From Betaproteobacteria bacterium (GTDB lineage: Bacteria > Pseudomonadota > Gammaproteobacteria > Burkholderiales > Rhodocyclaceae): DNA of 64,000 nucleotides. The first letter of the stretch is position 1, and the number at the start of each line of letters is the position of its first letter. The position numbers and the translations under genes are program-made. Under the pieces are notes generated by a model. The model ran no database searches. It saw only the letters and a list, made by a program, of their open reading frames with translations, and had not been told where the DNA came from. Shown here piece by piece: positions 33,467 to 41,577 of the stretch. The stretch is from the NCBI GenBank assembly GCA_016720065.1, contig JADJXY010000001.1, forward strand, positions 372,001 through 436,000, read 5' to 3'.

Positions 33467-33523
33467 GCGCCTGAGCGGGGGTGCCGCCCGGTCGGCCTGT
33501 GCCCCCGCTAGCGCCCACAGGCC
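33467..33523 (+). other. Two interlocking RNA stems between mshA and mshC
   Basis: Stem A: AGCGGGGG (33474-33481) with CCCCCGCT (33502-33509), both 8 of 8; GCGC on both sides can extend it. Stem B: GGCCTGTG (33494-33501) with CACAGGCC (33516-33523), 8 of 8. The left arm of B is inside the loop of A and its right arm is outside, so they form either a pseudoknot or two alternative folds. It lies in the 104-base gap after mshA. Confidence 0.5.
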
Positions 33524-33557
33524 CTTTGGAATCGTCGCAGCCCCGTCTGCCCTGGCC

Positions 33558-34007
33558 ATGCAGCGCGGTTTCACCCTGACTGAACTGGTGGTGACAATCG
33601 TCATCGCCGGCATCCTGGCGGCGGTGGCCCTGCCGCGCTTCTTTGGCGATACCGGCTTCGAAGCGCGCCAGTTCCGTGACGAGACCGTCGCCGCCCTGCG
33701 CCTGGCGCAGAAGTCCGCCATCGCCGCCCGGCGCACGGTGTGCGCCAGCTTTTCCGCTTCCCAGGTGGATTTCCGCATTTCCAGCGCCCAGGGGGCCGCG
33801 GATTGCTCCACCGGCACCGCCCTGGGGGATCCGGCCGGGGGGGGCGATCTTTCCGTCAGCGCGCCTTCCGGGGTGAGCTTTTCCCCCGTTCCGGCGGCCC
33901 TGGTCTTCGATTCCGCCGGGCGGCCGGGGGCGGCGGCGAGCCTCACCGTGGCCGGCCTGGAAAGCCTGCCGGTCGCCGTGGAGGCGGAAACGGGCTATGT
34001 GCATTGA
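33558..34007 (+). CDS. mshC: MSHA minor pilin MshC
   Basis: A 149-residue GspH-type prepilin, leader M-Q-R-G before F-T-L-T-E-L. It has V-A-L-P-R-F-F-G and the F-R-D-E-T-V-A-A-L-R-L-A-Q-K-S-A-I-A-A-R-R segment typical of MshC, and one disulfide candidate pair (Cys near 59 and 76). Overlaps mshD by 11 bases. Confidence 0.88.
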   Translation: MQRGFTLTELVVTIVIAGILAAVALPRFFGDTGFEARQFRDETVAALRLAQKSAIAARRTVCASFSASQVDFRISSAQGAADCSTGTALGDPAGGGDLSVSAPSGVSFSPVPAALVFDSAGRPGAAASLTVAGLESLPVAVEAETGYVH

Positions 34008-34593
34008 GCCCCGCCGGCCCATGGCCGGCGTCACCCTCATCGAGCAGATCGTGTTCATCGTCATCGTCAGCGTGGGGGTGATCGGCGTGCTGTCCACCCT
34101 GGGGCCGGCGCTGCGCTTTTCCGCCGACCCCCAGGTCAGGAAGCAGCAACTGGCAGTGGCCGAAGCGGTGCTGGCCGAAATCCTGCACCAGCCCTTCACC
34201 TACTGCGATCCGGACGACGCCAACGCCTCCACCGCGACCCTGTCCGGCACCTCGCCCACCTGCGCCAGCACCGACCAGGACAACGGCGGCGGTGTCCTGG
34301 TCCCCATTCCCTCCGGCGAGACGCGCAGCGCCACCGCTCCCGGCGCCATGTTCGACAACGTGGCCGACTACGCCGGTTACACCCAGAGCAACGTCACCGA
34401 CCTCAACGGCGGCAATGCCGTGAGCGGCCTGGACGTGAGCGTCGCGGTCAGCCGCATCGGCGCCGCCTACAGCGCCGGGGGCAGTCCCCTGCCGGCGGGG
34501 GCGGCCTTGAAGATCGACGTGACGGTCAGCGGCGGCGGTGCCGAAGCCCTGACCCTGAGCGGCTACCGCTTCCGCTATGCGCCCCTGTACTGA
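33997..34593 (+). CDS. mshD: MSHA minor pilin MshD
   Basis: A 198-residue prepilin with leader ending P-M-A-G and mature start V-T-L-I-E-Q-I. Val replaces the usual Phe at mature position 1, and Glu5 is kept. The ATG at 33997 is preferred because ATG 34021 would leave a three-residue leader. It has one Cys pair in the body (Y-C-D-P-D-D ... T-C-A-S-T). Overlaps mshC and mshO. Confidence 0.85.
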   Translation: MCIEPRRPMAGVTLIEQIVFIVIVSVGVIGVLSTLGPALRFSADPQVRKQQLAVAEAVLAEILHQPFTYCDPDDANASTATLSGTSPTCASTDQDNGGGVLVPIPSGETRSATAPGAMFDNVADYAGYTQSNVTDLNGGNAVSGLDVSVAVSRIGAAYSAGGSPLPAGAALKIDVTVSGGGAEALTLSGYRFRYAPLY

Positions 34594-35401
34594 TTCCCGC
34601 GCTGCCGGCGGCTTCACCCTGGTGGAGATGATCGTCTCCATCGTGGTGGCCGGGGTGCTGCTCGCCCTGGTGGGCATGTTCGGGCGCTGGCAGATCCAGT
34701 CCTATTTCGACCTTGCCAGCCGTGCCGCCCTCACCGACGCGGCCGACACCGCCGTGCGCCGCATCAGCCGGGAACTCCAGACGGCCCTGCCCAACAGCGT
34801 GCGGGCCAGCGGCAACTATCTCGAATACATTCCCATCAGGGACGCCGGCCGCTACCGCGCCGAGAGTGACGGGAGCGGCAGCGTCTTCCCCCTCGATTTC
34901 GGCAGCACCGCCAGCGCCAGCAAGTTCGACGTCCTGGGACCGACGGTGGCCATCGCCAGCGGCGACCAGGTGGTCGTCTACAACCTGGGCCTGCCCGGTT
35001 CCGACGCCTACGCCGGCGCCCCCAACAACCGCCGCACGCCGAGCACCACGGGTGGCGCCCTGAGCCAGGTGGAGTCCGCCACCGCCTTCGCCTTCCCCTA
35101 CGCTTCGCCGGCCAACCGCTTTCAGGTGGTGGGCAATCCGGTGAGTTTCGAATGCGACCCCGGCGCCGGCGTCATCCGCCGCTACGGCGGCTACGGCTTC
35201 CTGCCCAGCCAGCCGGTGGCCGCCGCCACCATGGCCGCCGGCTCCAGCACGCTTCTGGTGGCCCAGGTGGCGGCCTGCTCCTTCGCCTACGAACCCGGCG
35301 CCAGCCAGCGCAACGGTATCGTCACCGTGCGCCTCACGCTTTCGGCCAACGACGAGACGGTGCAGGTGCTCAACCAGGTGGAAATCCTCAACACGCCATG
35401 A
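34577..35401 (+). CDS. mshO: MSHA minor pilin MshO
   Basis: A 274-residue PulJ-type prepilin: leader M-R-P-C-T-D-S-R-A-A-G-G, mature F-T-L-V-E-M-I, then R-R-I-S-R-E-L-Q-T-A-L-P-N-S-V-R, the MshO signature. It overlaps mshD by 17 bases and mshP by 4 (ATGA). Confidence 0.88.
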   Translation: MRPCTDSRAAGGFTLVEMIVSIVVAGVLLALVGMFGRWQIQSYFDLASRAALTDAADTAVRRISRELQTALPNSVRASGNYLEYIPIRDAGRYRAESDGSGSVFPLDFGSTASASKFDVLGPTVAIASGDQVVVYNLGLPGSDAYAGAPNNRRTPSTTGGALSQVESATAFAFPYASPANRFQVVGNPVSFECDPGAGVIRRYGGYGFLPSQPVAAATMAAGSSTLLVAQVAACSFAYEPGASQRNGIVTVRLTLSANDETVQVLNQVEILNTP

Positions 35402-35880
35402 TCCACGGCCCTTCCTCCCCCCCGCGGGCCCAGCGCGGCGTGTCCATCCTGACCGCCATCTTTCTGCTCCTGCTCTTCGGGCTCCTCGCCGCCCTCATGG
35501 CCAGGGTCATTTCGGCCAGCCACGCCACCGCGGCGGAGGATCTGATCGGCGCCCGCAGCTATCAGGCGGCGCGCGGCGGCGTCGAATGGGGGCTCTACCA
35601 GGTGCTCGACCCCAGCAACGCGACGGCAACGGCGCCTAGCGCCGCGCTGCCCGCGTGCTTCGCCAACGGCACCGTGCTCAGCGGCCTCGGCGCGAGCGTG
35701 ACGGTCGATTGCACCGCCTACGGCCCCTTTACGGAAGGCAGCAAGGCCATCCGCATCTACCGCATCACCGCCACGGCCACCAGCCCCGGCCCCGGTGGGA
35801 TCAGCGTCGAGCGCCGGGTCGAGGTCACTACCGAGAAGTGCCGCGATGGGGCGAGCAGCACGGCACCCTATGCGTGTTGA
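35398..35880 (+). CDS. mshP: MSHA biogenesis protein MshP
   Basis: A 160-residue PilX-like protein with a short N-terminal tail (Q-R-G before V-S-I-L-T-A-I-F-L-L-L-L-F-G), then the A-A-R-G-G-V-E-W-G-L-Y motif of PilX/MshP proteins. It overlaps mshO by 4 bases and mshQ by 11. Confidence 0.86.
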   Translation: MIHGPSSPPRAQRGVSILTAIFLLLLFGLLAALMARVISASHATAAEDLIGARSYQAARGGVEWGLYQVLDPSNATATAPSAALPACFANGTVLSGLGASVTVDCTAYGPFTEGSKAIRIYRITATATSPGPGGISVERRVEVTTEKCRDGASSTAPYAC

Positions 35881-38851
35881 AATCTGCCGTCGCAGGACCG
35901 CGCGTGCCGTCGCCCTGACGTTCACCGTGCTGGCCTGGGCGGCGCCGCCGGCCCGGGCCGCGGTGACGGAACTCAATTCCTCCGGTGGCACGTCGGCCAC
36001 CAACGGCCTGCACATCTACATCGAGGATACGACCAAGATGCAGGTGCGCCGGCTCAACAACACGGGTCAGGTCTATCTGCCCTCGGCGGTGCCCCCCAGC
36101 AACAGCCTCGACAACGGCATCTTCCTGCGCGCCAACGGGACCATCTACGGTCCCCGCCACACGGTGTCCACCTTCAACACGGCGACGGCCTATCCGATCA
36201 GCTCCATCTCGGCGGCTTCCCCGGCCAACCCCATCGCCAACGGCACCACCCAGACCGCCGTGGGCGTCTATGGGGTGACCAGTGGCCCCTTGCTGACCGT
36301 AGAGTACAAGTACCTGCGCCCCTACGATTTCGTCACCCTGACGGTCACCCTCGACATTCCGGCCGGCTACCCGGTGAGCGCCGCCAACCCGGTGCGCTAC
36401 TACCACGCCATCGACACCTATCTGGGGGGCAGCGACAACGGCTGCGGCGTGACCTTCGTGGATAGCAACGGCCGCCGCGTGGTGGGCACCTATCCTCCTT
36501 CCTCGGGCAGCTCGTGCCCGTCGAGCAGCAGCATCCCGTCCGGGGTGAGCATCATCGAATCCTTCCGGGAGCGCAGCGGGCAGAATTTCACCCGCTACTG
36601 CACGGCGCGCTGGAGCGACTTCTGGGACATCACCAGTCCCTACGCCAACTGCGCCGTCTACAACCCCAGTCAATGGACCAGTTCGGTCACCTCCACCTAC
36701 CAGGACACCGGGGTGGGCACCGAATACGACTTCACCGCCACCGGCACCTACGTCTTTTCCTACGATTTCGTCATCGGCTCGCCGGCGGTGCCGCCCTACG
36801 ATCACCTGGAACTGCGCTACGACCCGGGCAGCGCCCTGTGCCCCTTCACCGTGACCGTGCTGGGCTGCACCTCCGCCACCGTTCCCTGCCCGGCGGGAAG
36901 CGAACTCAACGCCAACCTGAGCGGCACCCTCACCGCGAGCAGCAGCGGCAGCGTCACCCTGACGCCGTCTTCCGGCGCCTTTTCCATCGCGGCGGGTACG
37001 CCCACCGCCACGCTGACTGCCCAGGAATCCACGGCCGGCGCAACGGTCACCCTGGGCGCCAGCGGCCTGAGCACCGCCCCCCTGAACGGCGTGCGCTGCT
37101 GGAACGGCAGCAGCGAAACCTGCAGCTTCACTGCCCCGTCGCTGTCCTGCTTCGCCTCCGATCTCGAAGCCTGCAGCAATCTGGTGGGCAGCCCGGCCCG
37201 CTGCGGCACCTCGGGCAATCGCCTGTATACCAAGGTCGTCGGCCAGGCTCTGAGCTTCGATCTCGTCGCCCTGAAGGACACGCCCAGGGTGGTCGATACG
37301 GCGTTCAACAGTGGCGCGACCACTCCGGTGGACGTGGATCTGGTCAGCAGCGCCGGCACCGCCGTCGATGGCACCACCCGCTGTCCCACGGGAGGGACCG
37401 CCCTGCCCGCAGTGATGCCCCAGAAGGTCTTCTTCACCGCCGGACGCCCCGCCTCTGCCACCACCTATACGGTCCCGGCCGGCGAAAATGTCCTGGCCAG
37501 GCGCAACGTCTGGGTGCGCTTCAACCAGGGGGCCGGGGGCATCCTGTGCTCCAGCGATCGCTTCGCCATCCGGCCGGCCGCCTTCACCAGTGTGAGTTCC
37601 TCGGACGCCAACGCCGACAGCGGCGGAACGAATGCCGCTGCCACGCCGATCCTGCGCGCTGGCAGCACCCCCTTCACCCTGACCGCGGACAGTGCCACGC
37701 CGGGTTACGACGGAACGCCCGGCATCGATTCCTCCCTGCTCGAATGGCTCTCGGCCCCCAGCGCCACGGGCAGTCTGAGCGGCAGCTTCATCACCGCCGC
37801 CTCGGCGGCCAGCGGCAACGGTGCCAGCGGTTCCGCCTTCCTCTACGACGAAGTGGGGTACTTCCGCATCAAGGCCAAGGGCGTGGTCGACAGTGGCTTC
37901 ACCGCCGCCTATCAGGACGGTTCCGATACGGTCTGCATCAATACGGCGCCCAATGACTTCCTGAATACGGCCGACAGCAGCGGCAAGGTCGGCTGCAAGT
38001 TCGGCAATACCGCCGCCACCGGCCACTTCGGCCGCTTCGTCCCGGATCACTTCGATACCGTCGTCACCCAGGCCTGCGCTGCCGGCGGCTTCACCTACGC
38101 CAGCCAGCCCTTCACCGTGGGGATCACCGCCCGCAACGCCGCCGGCGCCACGACCTTGAACTACCACGGGGCCGCAGCCTTCGCCAAGGCCACCACCCTG
38201 TCGGCCTGGGACGCGGCCGGCAGCGCCGCCAATCCCGGTCCCGGTGCGCTCATCGGCAGCGCCGTGGCGGCCGGCGCCTTCACCAACGGGGTGGCAAGCG
38301 TGGCAACCCCGGCCTACGGCTTCTCCAATTCCGCCACGGTTGCCACCGCGGTGCGGGTCAGGGCCGTGGATGGCGATGGCGTCACCTCCCTGCGCAGCCT
38401 TCCCGCGGTGACCGTGGAGGGCGCCGCCCAGGTGAACTCCGGTCGGCTGGTCATCGGCAACGCCTACGGCAACGAATTCCTGCCCCTGCCGGTGCGCTCC
38501 GAACTTCAGGTGTGGACCGCCGCCGGCTGGCAGCGCCACGGCGCGGACACCTGCACCACCGTGGTGACGCCCACGGCGGCCAATGGGGGCCTGCTCTTCG
38601 CCACCCAGACGCCCCTCAATCAACTGGCGGCGGGGGAGACGACGGCCACCCTGGCTTCTCCGGCCGTATCCGGCAACCTGGGACTGCGCCTGAGCGCCCC
38701 GGGGGCCGGCAATTTCGGCTATGTGGACATCGCCGGCTCGGTTTTGCGCGGGGCCAATACCTGGCTTCTGCTCGCGGCGCCCACGTCCCGGGTCTGCTTT
38801 GGCAGGTGCGGTCCTCGCGCTGCCCTCATCTATTCGCGCGAGAAATACTAA
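35870..38851 (+). CDS. mshQ: MSHA biogenesis protein MshQ (DUF6701)
   Basis: A 993-residue exported protein, the largest in the window. It has a signal peptide (C-R-R-R-T-A-R ... A-R-A), a Ser/Thr/Gly-rich beta body with many Cys, several DUF6701-type repeats (V-R-F-N-Q-G-A-G-G-I-L-C-S-S-D-R-F-A-I-R-P), and a C-terminal G-A-N-T-W-L ... I-Y-S-R-E-K-Y. Likely sits at the pilus tip or surface as an adhesin-like cap; this is inferred from position and composition. ATG 35870 is inside the mshP end. Confidence 0.85.
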   Translation: MRVEICRRRTARAVALTFTVLAWAAPPARAAVTELNSSGGTSATNGLHIYIEDTTKMQVRRLNNTGQVYLPSAVPPSNSLDNGIFLRANGTIYGPRHTVSTFNTATAYPISSISAASPANPIANGTTQTAVGVYGVTSGPLLTVEYKYLRPYDFVTLTVTLDIPAGYPVSAANPVRYYHAIDTYLGGSDNGCGVTFVDSNGRRVVGTYPPSSGSSCPSSSSIPSGVSIIESFRERSGQNFTRYCTARWSDFWDITSPYANCAVYNPSQWTSSVTSTYQDTGVGTEYDFTATGTYVFSYDFVIGSPAVPPYDHLELRYDPGSALCPFTVTVLGCTSATVPCPAGSELNANLSGTLTASSSGSVTLTPSSGAFSIAAGTPTATLTAQESTAGATVTLGASGLSTAPLNGVRCWNGSSETCSFTAPSLSCFASDLEACSNLVGSPARCGTSGNRLYTKVVGQALSFDLVALKDTPRVVDTAFNSGATTPVDVDLVSSAGTAVDGTTRCPTGGTALPAVMPQKVFFTAGRPASATTYTVPAGENVLARRNVWVRFNQGAGGILCSSDRFAIRPAAFTSVSSSDANADSGGTNAAATPILRAGSTPFTLTADSATPGYDGTPGIDSSLLEWLSAPSATGSLSGSFITAASAASGNGASGSAFLYDEVGYFRIKAKGVVDSGFTAAYQDGSDTVCINTAPNDFLNTADSSGKVGCKFGNTAATGHFGRFVPDHFDTVVTQACAAGGFTYASQPFTVGITARNAAGATTLNYHGAAAFAKATTLSAWDAAGSAANPGPGALIGSAVAAGAFTNGVASVATPAYGFSNSATVATAVRVRAVDGDGVTSLRSLPAVTVEGAAQVNSGRLVIGNAYGNEFLPLPVRSELQVWTAAGWQRHGADTCTTVVTPTAANGGLLFATQTPLNQLAAGETTATLASPAVSGNLGLRLSAPGAGNFGYVDIAGSVLRGANTWLLLAAPTSRVCFGRCGPRAALIYSREKY

Positions 38852-38863
38852 AAATCGTTGAAA

Positions 38864-38869
38864 TATAAT
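38864..38869 (+). promoter_or_regulatory. Possible internal -10 box before mshI
   Basis: A perfect TATAAT in the AT-rich 62-base gap between mshQ and mshI. No acceptable -35 box lies at 16-18 bases. ATCGTT, half of the dyad upstream of mshE, occurs 10 bases before it. Confidence 0.25.
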
Positions 38870-38913
38870 ATGTTGCAAGCTATCCTTTCCAAAATACTTT
38901 AGTTGGTGGCGGG

Positions 38914-39846
38914 GTGAACGTCTTTCGGGGAAAACGGGTGGAAGGTTGGCTGGGGGTGGTGCGGCGCAAGGGCTGCATCGACCTGGCCCATGTCGTCCGC
39001 CAGCGGGACGCCCGGCCCCGTATCGAAGCCCTCGACACCTTCCGCGTCGAAGGCGGCTTCAGCGAGGCCCTGCGGCGGCTCAAGGGGCCGCGCAAGCTGG
39101 GCCAGTTCGCCTGCACCACCCTGCTCGACGAAGCCGACTACCGCCTGCTCCAGGTGGAGGCTCCGGCGGTGGAGCCCGAGGAGCGCATCCAGGCCCTGCG
39201 CTGGCGCTTGAAGGACATGGTGGATTTTCCGGTCGAGGGGGCTGCGGTGGCGGCCCTCGACATCCCCGCCGGCGAGGGGGGGCATCGTACGCCGAACCTC
39301 TTTGCCGTCGCCGCCGGCGCGCCGGCCGTGGGCCGGTGCATGGGCGACTTCGACGCCGCCGGTCTCGCCCTTGCCGCCATCGACATTCCCGAGCTGGCCC
39401 AGCGTAACGTCGCCGCCCTGTTCGAGGAAGCCAACCGCGGTCTGGCCTTCCTTCACCTGGGCGCCGAGCGTGGCCTGCTCACCATCACCTACCGCGGAGA
39501 ACTCTATCTCGCCCGCCACATGGAGGTTTCCGCCGCCGCCCTGGCGGACGCCGATGTGGACCGCCGCCAGGCACTGCTCGAACGCCTGGTGCTCGAACTG
39601 CAACGCACCCTGGACAATTTCGACCGTCAGTACAACTTCATTTCCGTGGTGCGCATGCTGGTCGCCTGCGAAGGTGCCTGCTCCGGGCTCACCGATGCCC
39701 TGGGCCACAACCTCTACATCCCGGTGCAGGAAATGGACCTGGCCGCGGTGGCCGATTTTCCCGCCGTGCCCGAATTGCGCCAGAAGGAACGCCAGGCCCA
39801 GTGCCTGCTCGCCCTGGGCGCCGCCCTGCGGGAGGGGGAGGCTTGA
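38914..39846 (+). CDS. mshI: MSHA biogenesis protein MshI (PilM-like)
   Basis: A 310-residue actin-like-fold protein without a membrane helix, the cytoplasmic member of the inner-membrane alignment complex. It has the L-Q-V-E-A-P-A-V-E-P-E-E-R and D-F-P-V-E pattern of MshI. GTG 38914 is weakly preceded by GGTGGCGGG. The TGA stop overlaps the TTG start of the next gene. Confidence 0.85.
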   Translation: MNVFRGKRVEGWLGVVRRKGCIDLAHVVRQRDARPRIEALDTFRVEGGFSEALRRLKGPRKLGQFACTTLLDEADYRLLQVEAPAVEPEERIQALRWRLKDMVDFPVEGAAVAALDIPAGEGGHRTPNLFAVAAGAPAVGRCMGDFDAAGLALAAIDIPELAQRNVAALFEEANRGLAFLHLGAERGLLTITYRGELYLARHMEVSAAALADADVDRRQALLERLVLELQRTLDNFDRQYNFISVVRMLVACEGACSGLTDALGHNLYIPVQEMDLAAVADFPAVPELRQKERQAQCLLALGAALREGEA

Positions 39847-40538
39847 GTCAGCAGATCAACCTCATCCTGCCCGAGCTGCGGCGGCGGCGGGACTGGCTGT
39901 CCTTCCCCATCGTCGCCGGGGCGAGCCTTGCGGGGCTCCTGTTGATCGTCGGGCTCGCCGTCTGGAGCCAGCGGGAAGTCGATTCCCTCAACGCCCGCCA
40001 TCGCCAGGGTGAAGCGGAACTCGCCACCTTGCGCCAGCGGGTGCAGGCCCTGGGCCAGGCCCTGGCCGCCCGCCGGCCCAATCCGGCCCTCAAGGAGGAA
40101 GTGGCGCGTCTGGCCGAGGGCCTGCGCCAGCGCAATACGGCTCTGGATGCGGTCGAGTCGGGCCGTTCCGGTTCCCGCGAGGGCAGTTCCGGCGTGCTGC
40201 GGGGCTTCGCCCGCCAGACGGCGGAAGGCGTCTGGCTCACCGGCTTCGTCCTGGCCGGAAGCGAGGTCGAAATCCGCGGCCGCCTGAGCGACGCCGCTCT
40301 CCTGCCCCATTACATCCAGCGCCTCAACGGCGAGCCCATCTTCAAGGGCCGCCGTTTCGCCGCCCTGGACATGAGCGAGGGCAGCCTCCAGCCCGCCACA
40401 CCGGCCCCCGTCGCGCCTGCCGCCACGCCCGCCCCGGCGCCCAGCGCCAGCGCCGTGCCGCAGGGTGCACCCGGCGGGCGGCGCTTTACCGAATTCGTCC
40501 TGCACGGCAAATTGCCGCCGCCGGGAGGGGAGCGATGA
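39843..40538 (+). CDS. MSHA PilN-like inner-membrane protein
   Basis: A 231-residue bitopic protein from TTG 39843, which overlaps the mshI stop by 4 bases. S-Q-Q-I-N-L-I-L-P at the N-terminus matches PilN/MshI2 proteins. One transmembrane helix (about 20-40), a coiled coil (50-110), a ferredoxin-like beta domain and a Pro/Ala-rich C-terminal stretch follow. It would link MshI to the periplasm. Confidence 0.8.
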   Translation: MSQQINLILPELRRRRDWLSFPIVAGASLAGLLLIVGLAVWSQREVDSLNARHRQGEAELATLRQRVQALGQALAARRPNPALKEEVARLAEGLRQRNTALDAVESGRSGSREGSSGVLRGFARQTAEGVWLTGFVLAGSEVEIRGRLSDAALLPHYIQRLNGEPIFKGRRFAALDMSEGSLQPATPAPVAPAATPAPAPSASAVPQGAPGGRRFTEFVLHGKLPPPGGER

Positions 40539-41215
40539 AACCCGGCTTTGCCTTTCTCCAGGGCGCGGCAAAGCGCTACGCCGCGCTCAAGCCTCGCGAG
40601 CGGGTGCTGGTGGCGGCCCTGGCGGTCCTGGGGCCCGTCTTCCTGGGCTATACGCTCTTCGCGGACCCGGCCCTCAACCGGGCGCGCACCCTGCGCAACA
40701 CCCTGCAAGGCCAGCAGGCGACCCTGAACGACACCCGCAGCCAGGTGGCCGCCCTGGAAGCCCAGGCCCAGGCCGATCCCGACGCGCCCACCAAGGCGGA
40801 GCTGGCCGGACTGCAACGCCAGTTGGCGGAATCCGACGCGCGCCTGCGAGCCCTGCAGGACACCCTGGTGCGGCCCGAGGAGATGAACGGCCTGCTGGAG
40901 CATCTGCTGGCCCGCCATGGCGGCCTGCGTCTGGTGGCCCTCAAGACCCTGCCGCCCCAAAGCATCCTGGGCGCCGTGCCAAGGGAGGAGGGCAAGCCCG
41001 CCGCCGAGCGGCAGTTCGACATCTACCGCCATGGTGTGGAACTGCGCCTGGAAGGCAGCTACCTGGAACTGCTGGCCTATCTGGAACAACTGGAAAAGGC
41101 GGAGAAGAAACTCCTCTGGGGGCCGCTGACCCTGACGGTCGTCGCCTATCCCCGTGCGCGGCTCACCGTGACCGTCTACACCCTGGGAGCGGACAAGACA
41201 TGGCTCGCCATCTGA
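40535..41215 (+). CDS. mshJ: MSHA biogenesis protein MshJ (PilO-like)
   Basis: A 226-residue bitopic protein: membrane helix at about 27-47, coiled coil (50-115), then a PilO-like alpha/beta domain ending L-T-V-T-V-Y-T-L-G-A-D-K-T-W-L-A-I. It overlaps its neighbours by 4 and 16 bases. Confidence 0.85.
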   Translation: MKPGFAFLQGAAKRYAALKPRERVLVAALAVLGPVFLGYTLFADPALNRARTLRNTLQGQQATLNDTRSQVAALEAQAQADPDAPTKAELAGLQRQLAESDARLRALQDTLVRPEEMNGLLEHLLARHGGLRLVALKTLPPQSILGAVPREEGKPAAERQFDIYRHGVELRLEGSYLELLAYLEQLEKAEKKLLWGPLTLTVVAYPRARLTVTVYTLGADKTWLAI

Positions 41216-41577
41216 GTGCCGCAGTTCTGGGATTCGCCGTCCTGGCGGGCAGCGGTGCTGCCTGGGGGGCGGAACTGGCCGACCCCACCCGGCCGCCGCC
41301 GGAGTTTGCCGGGCCGCCGCCCGTCGGCGTGGAAGACCCGGGCCTGCGCCTCCAGTCGGTGATCCTGCCGCGGGGAGGCAAGCCCCGGGCGGTCATCAGT
41401 GGTCAGGTGGTGCTCCTGGGCGGCAAGCTTGGCGACGCCACCCTGGTCCGCGTGAGCGAGGGTGAAGCCGTGCTCCAGGGCCCCCTGGGGGTGGAGCGCC
41501 TGGCGCTGACGCCCGATGTGATCAAAACGAACCCCCCGGCCTCCCGCAAGGCCGGAGCCAAGAAGGAAAAGCCATGA
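41200..41577 (+). CDS. mshK: MSHA biogenesis protein MshK (PilP-like)
   Basis: A 125-residue exported protein. A signal peptide is followed by the characteristic L-A-D-P-T-R-P-P at the mature N-terminus, then Q-S-V-I-L-P-R-G-G and a Lys-rich end. It is likely to bridge the inner-membrane complex and the secretin. Confidence 0.87.
   Translation: MARHLSAAVLGFAVLAGSGAAWGAELADPTRPPPEFAGPPPVGVEDPGLRLQSVILPRGGKPRAVISGQVVLLGGKLGDATLVRVSEGEAVLQGPLGVERLALTPDVIKTNPPASRKAGAKKEKP

Noticed and set aside
35828..38878. A very long open frame of about 1000 codons on the minus strand opposite mshQ
   Set aside because: Its composition is Gly/Ala/Arg-rich without domain pattern; the plus frame has a signal peptide, MshQ motifs and operon position. 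Long antisense frames are expected at this GC content.
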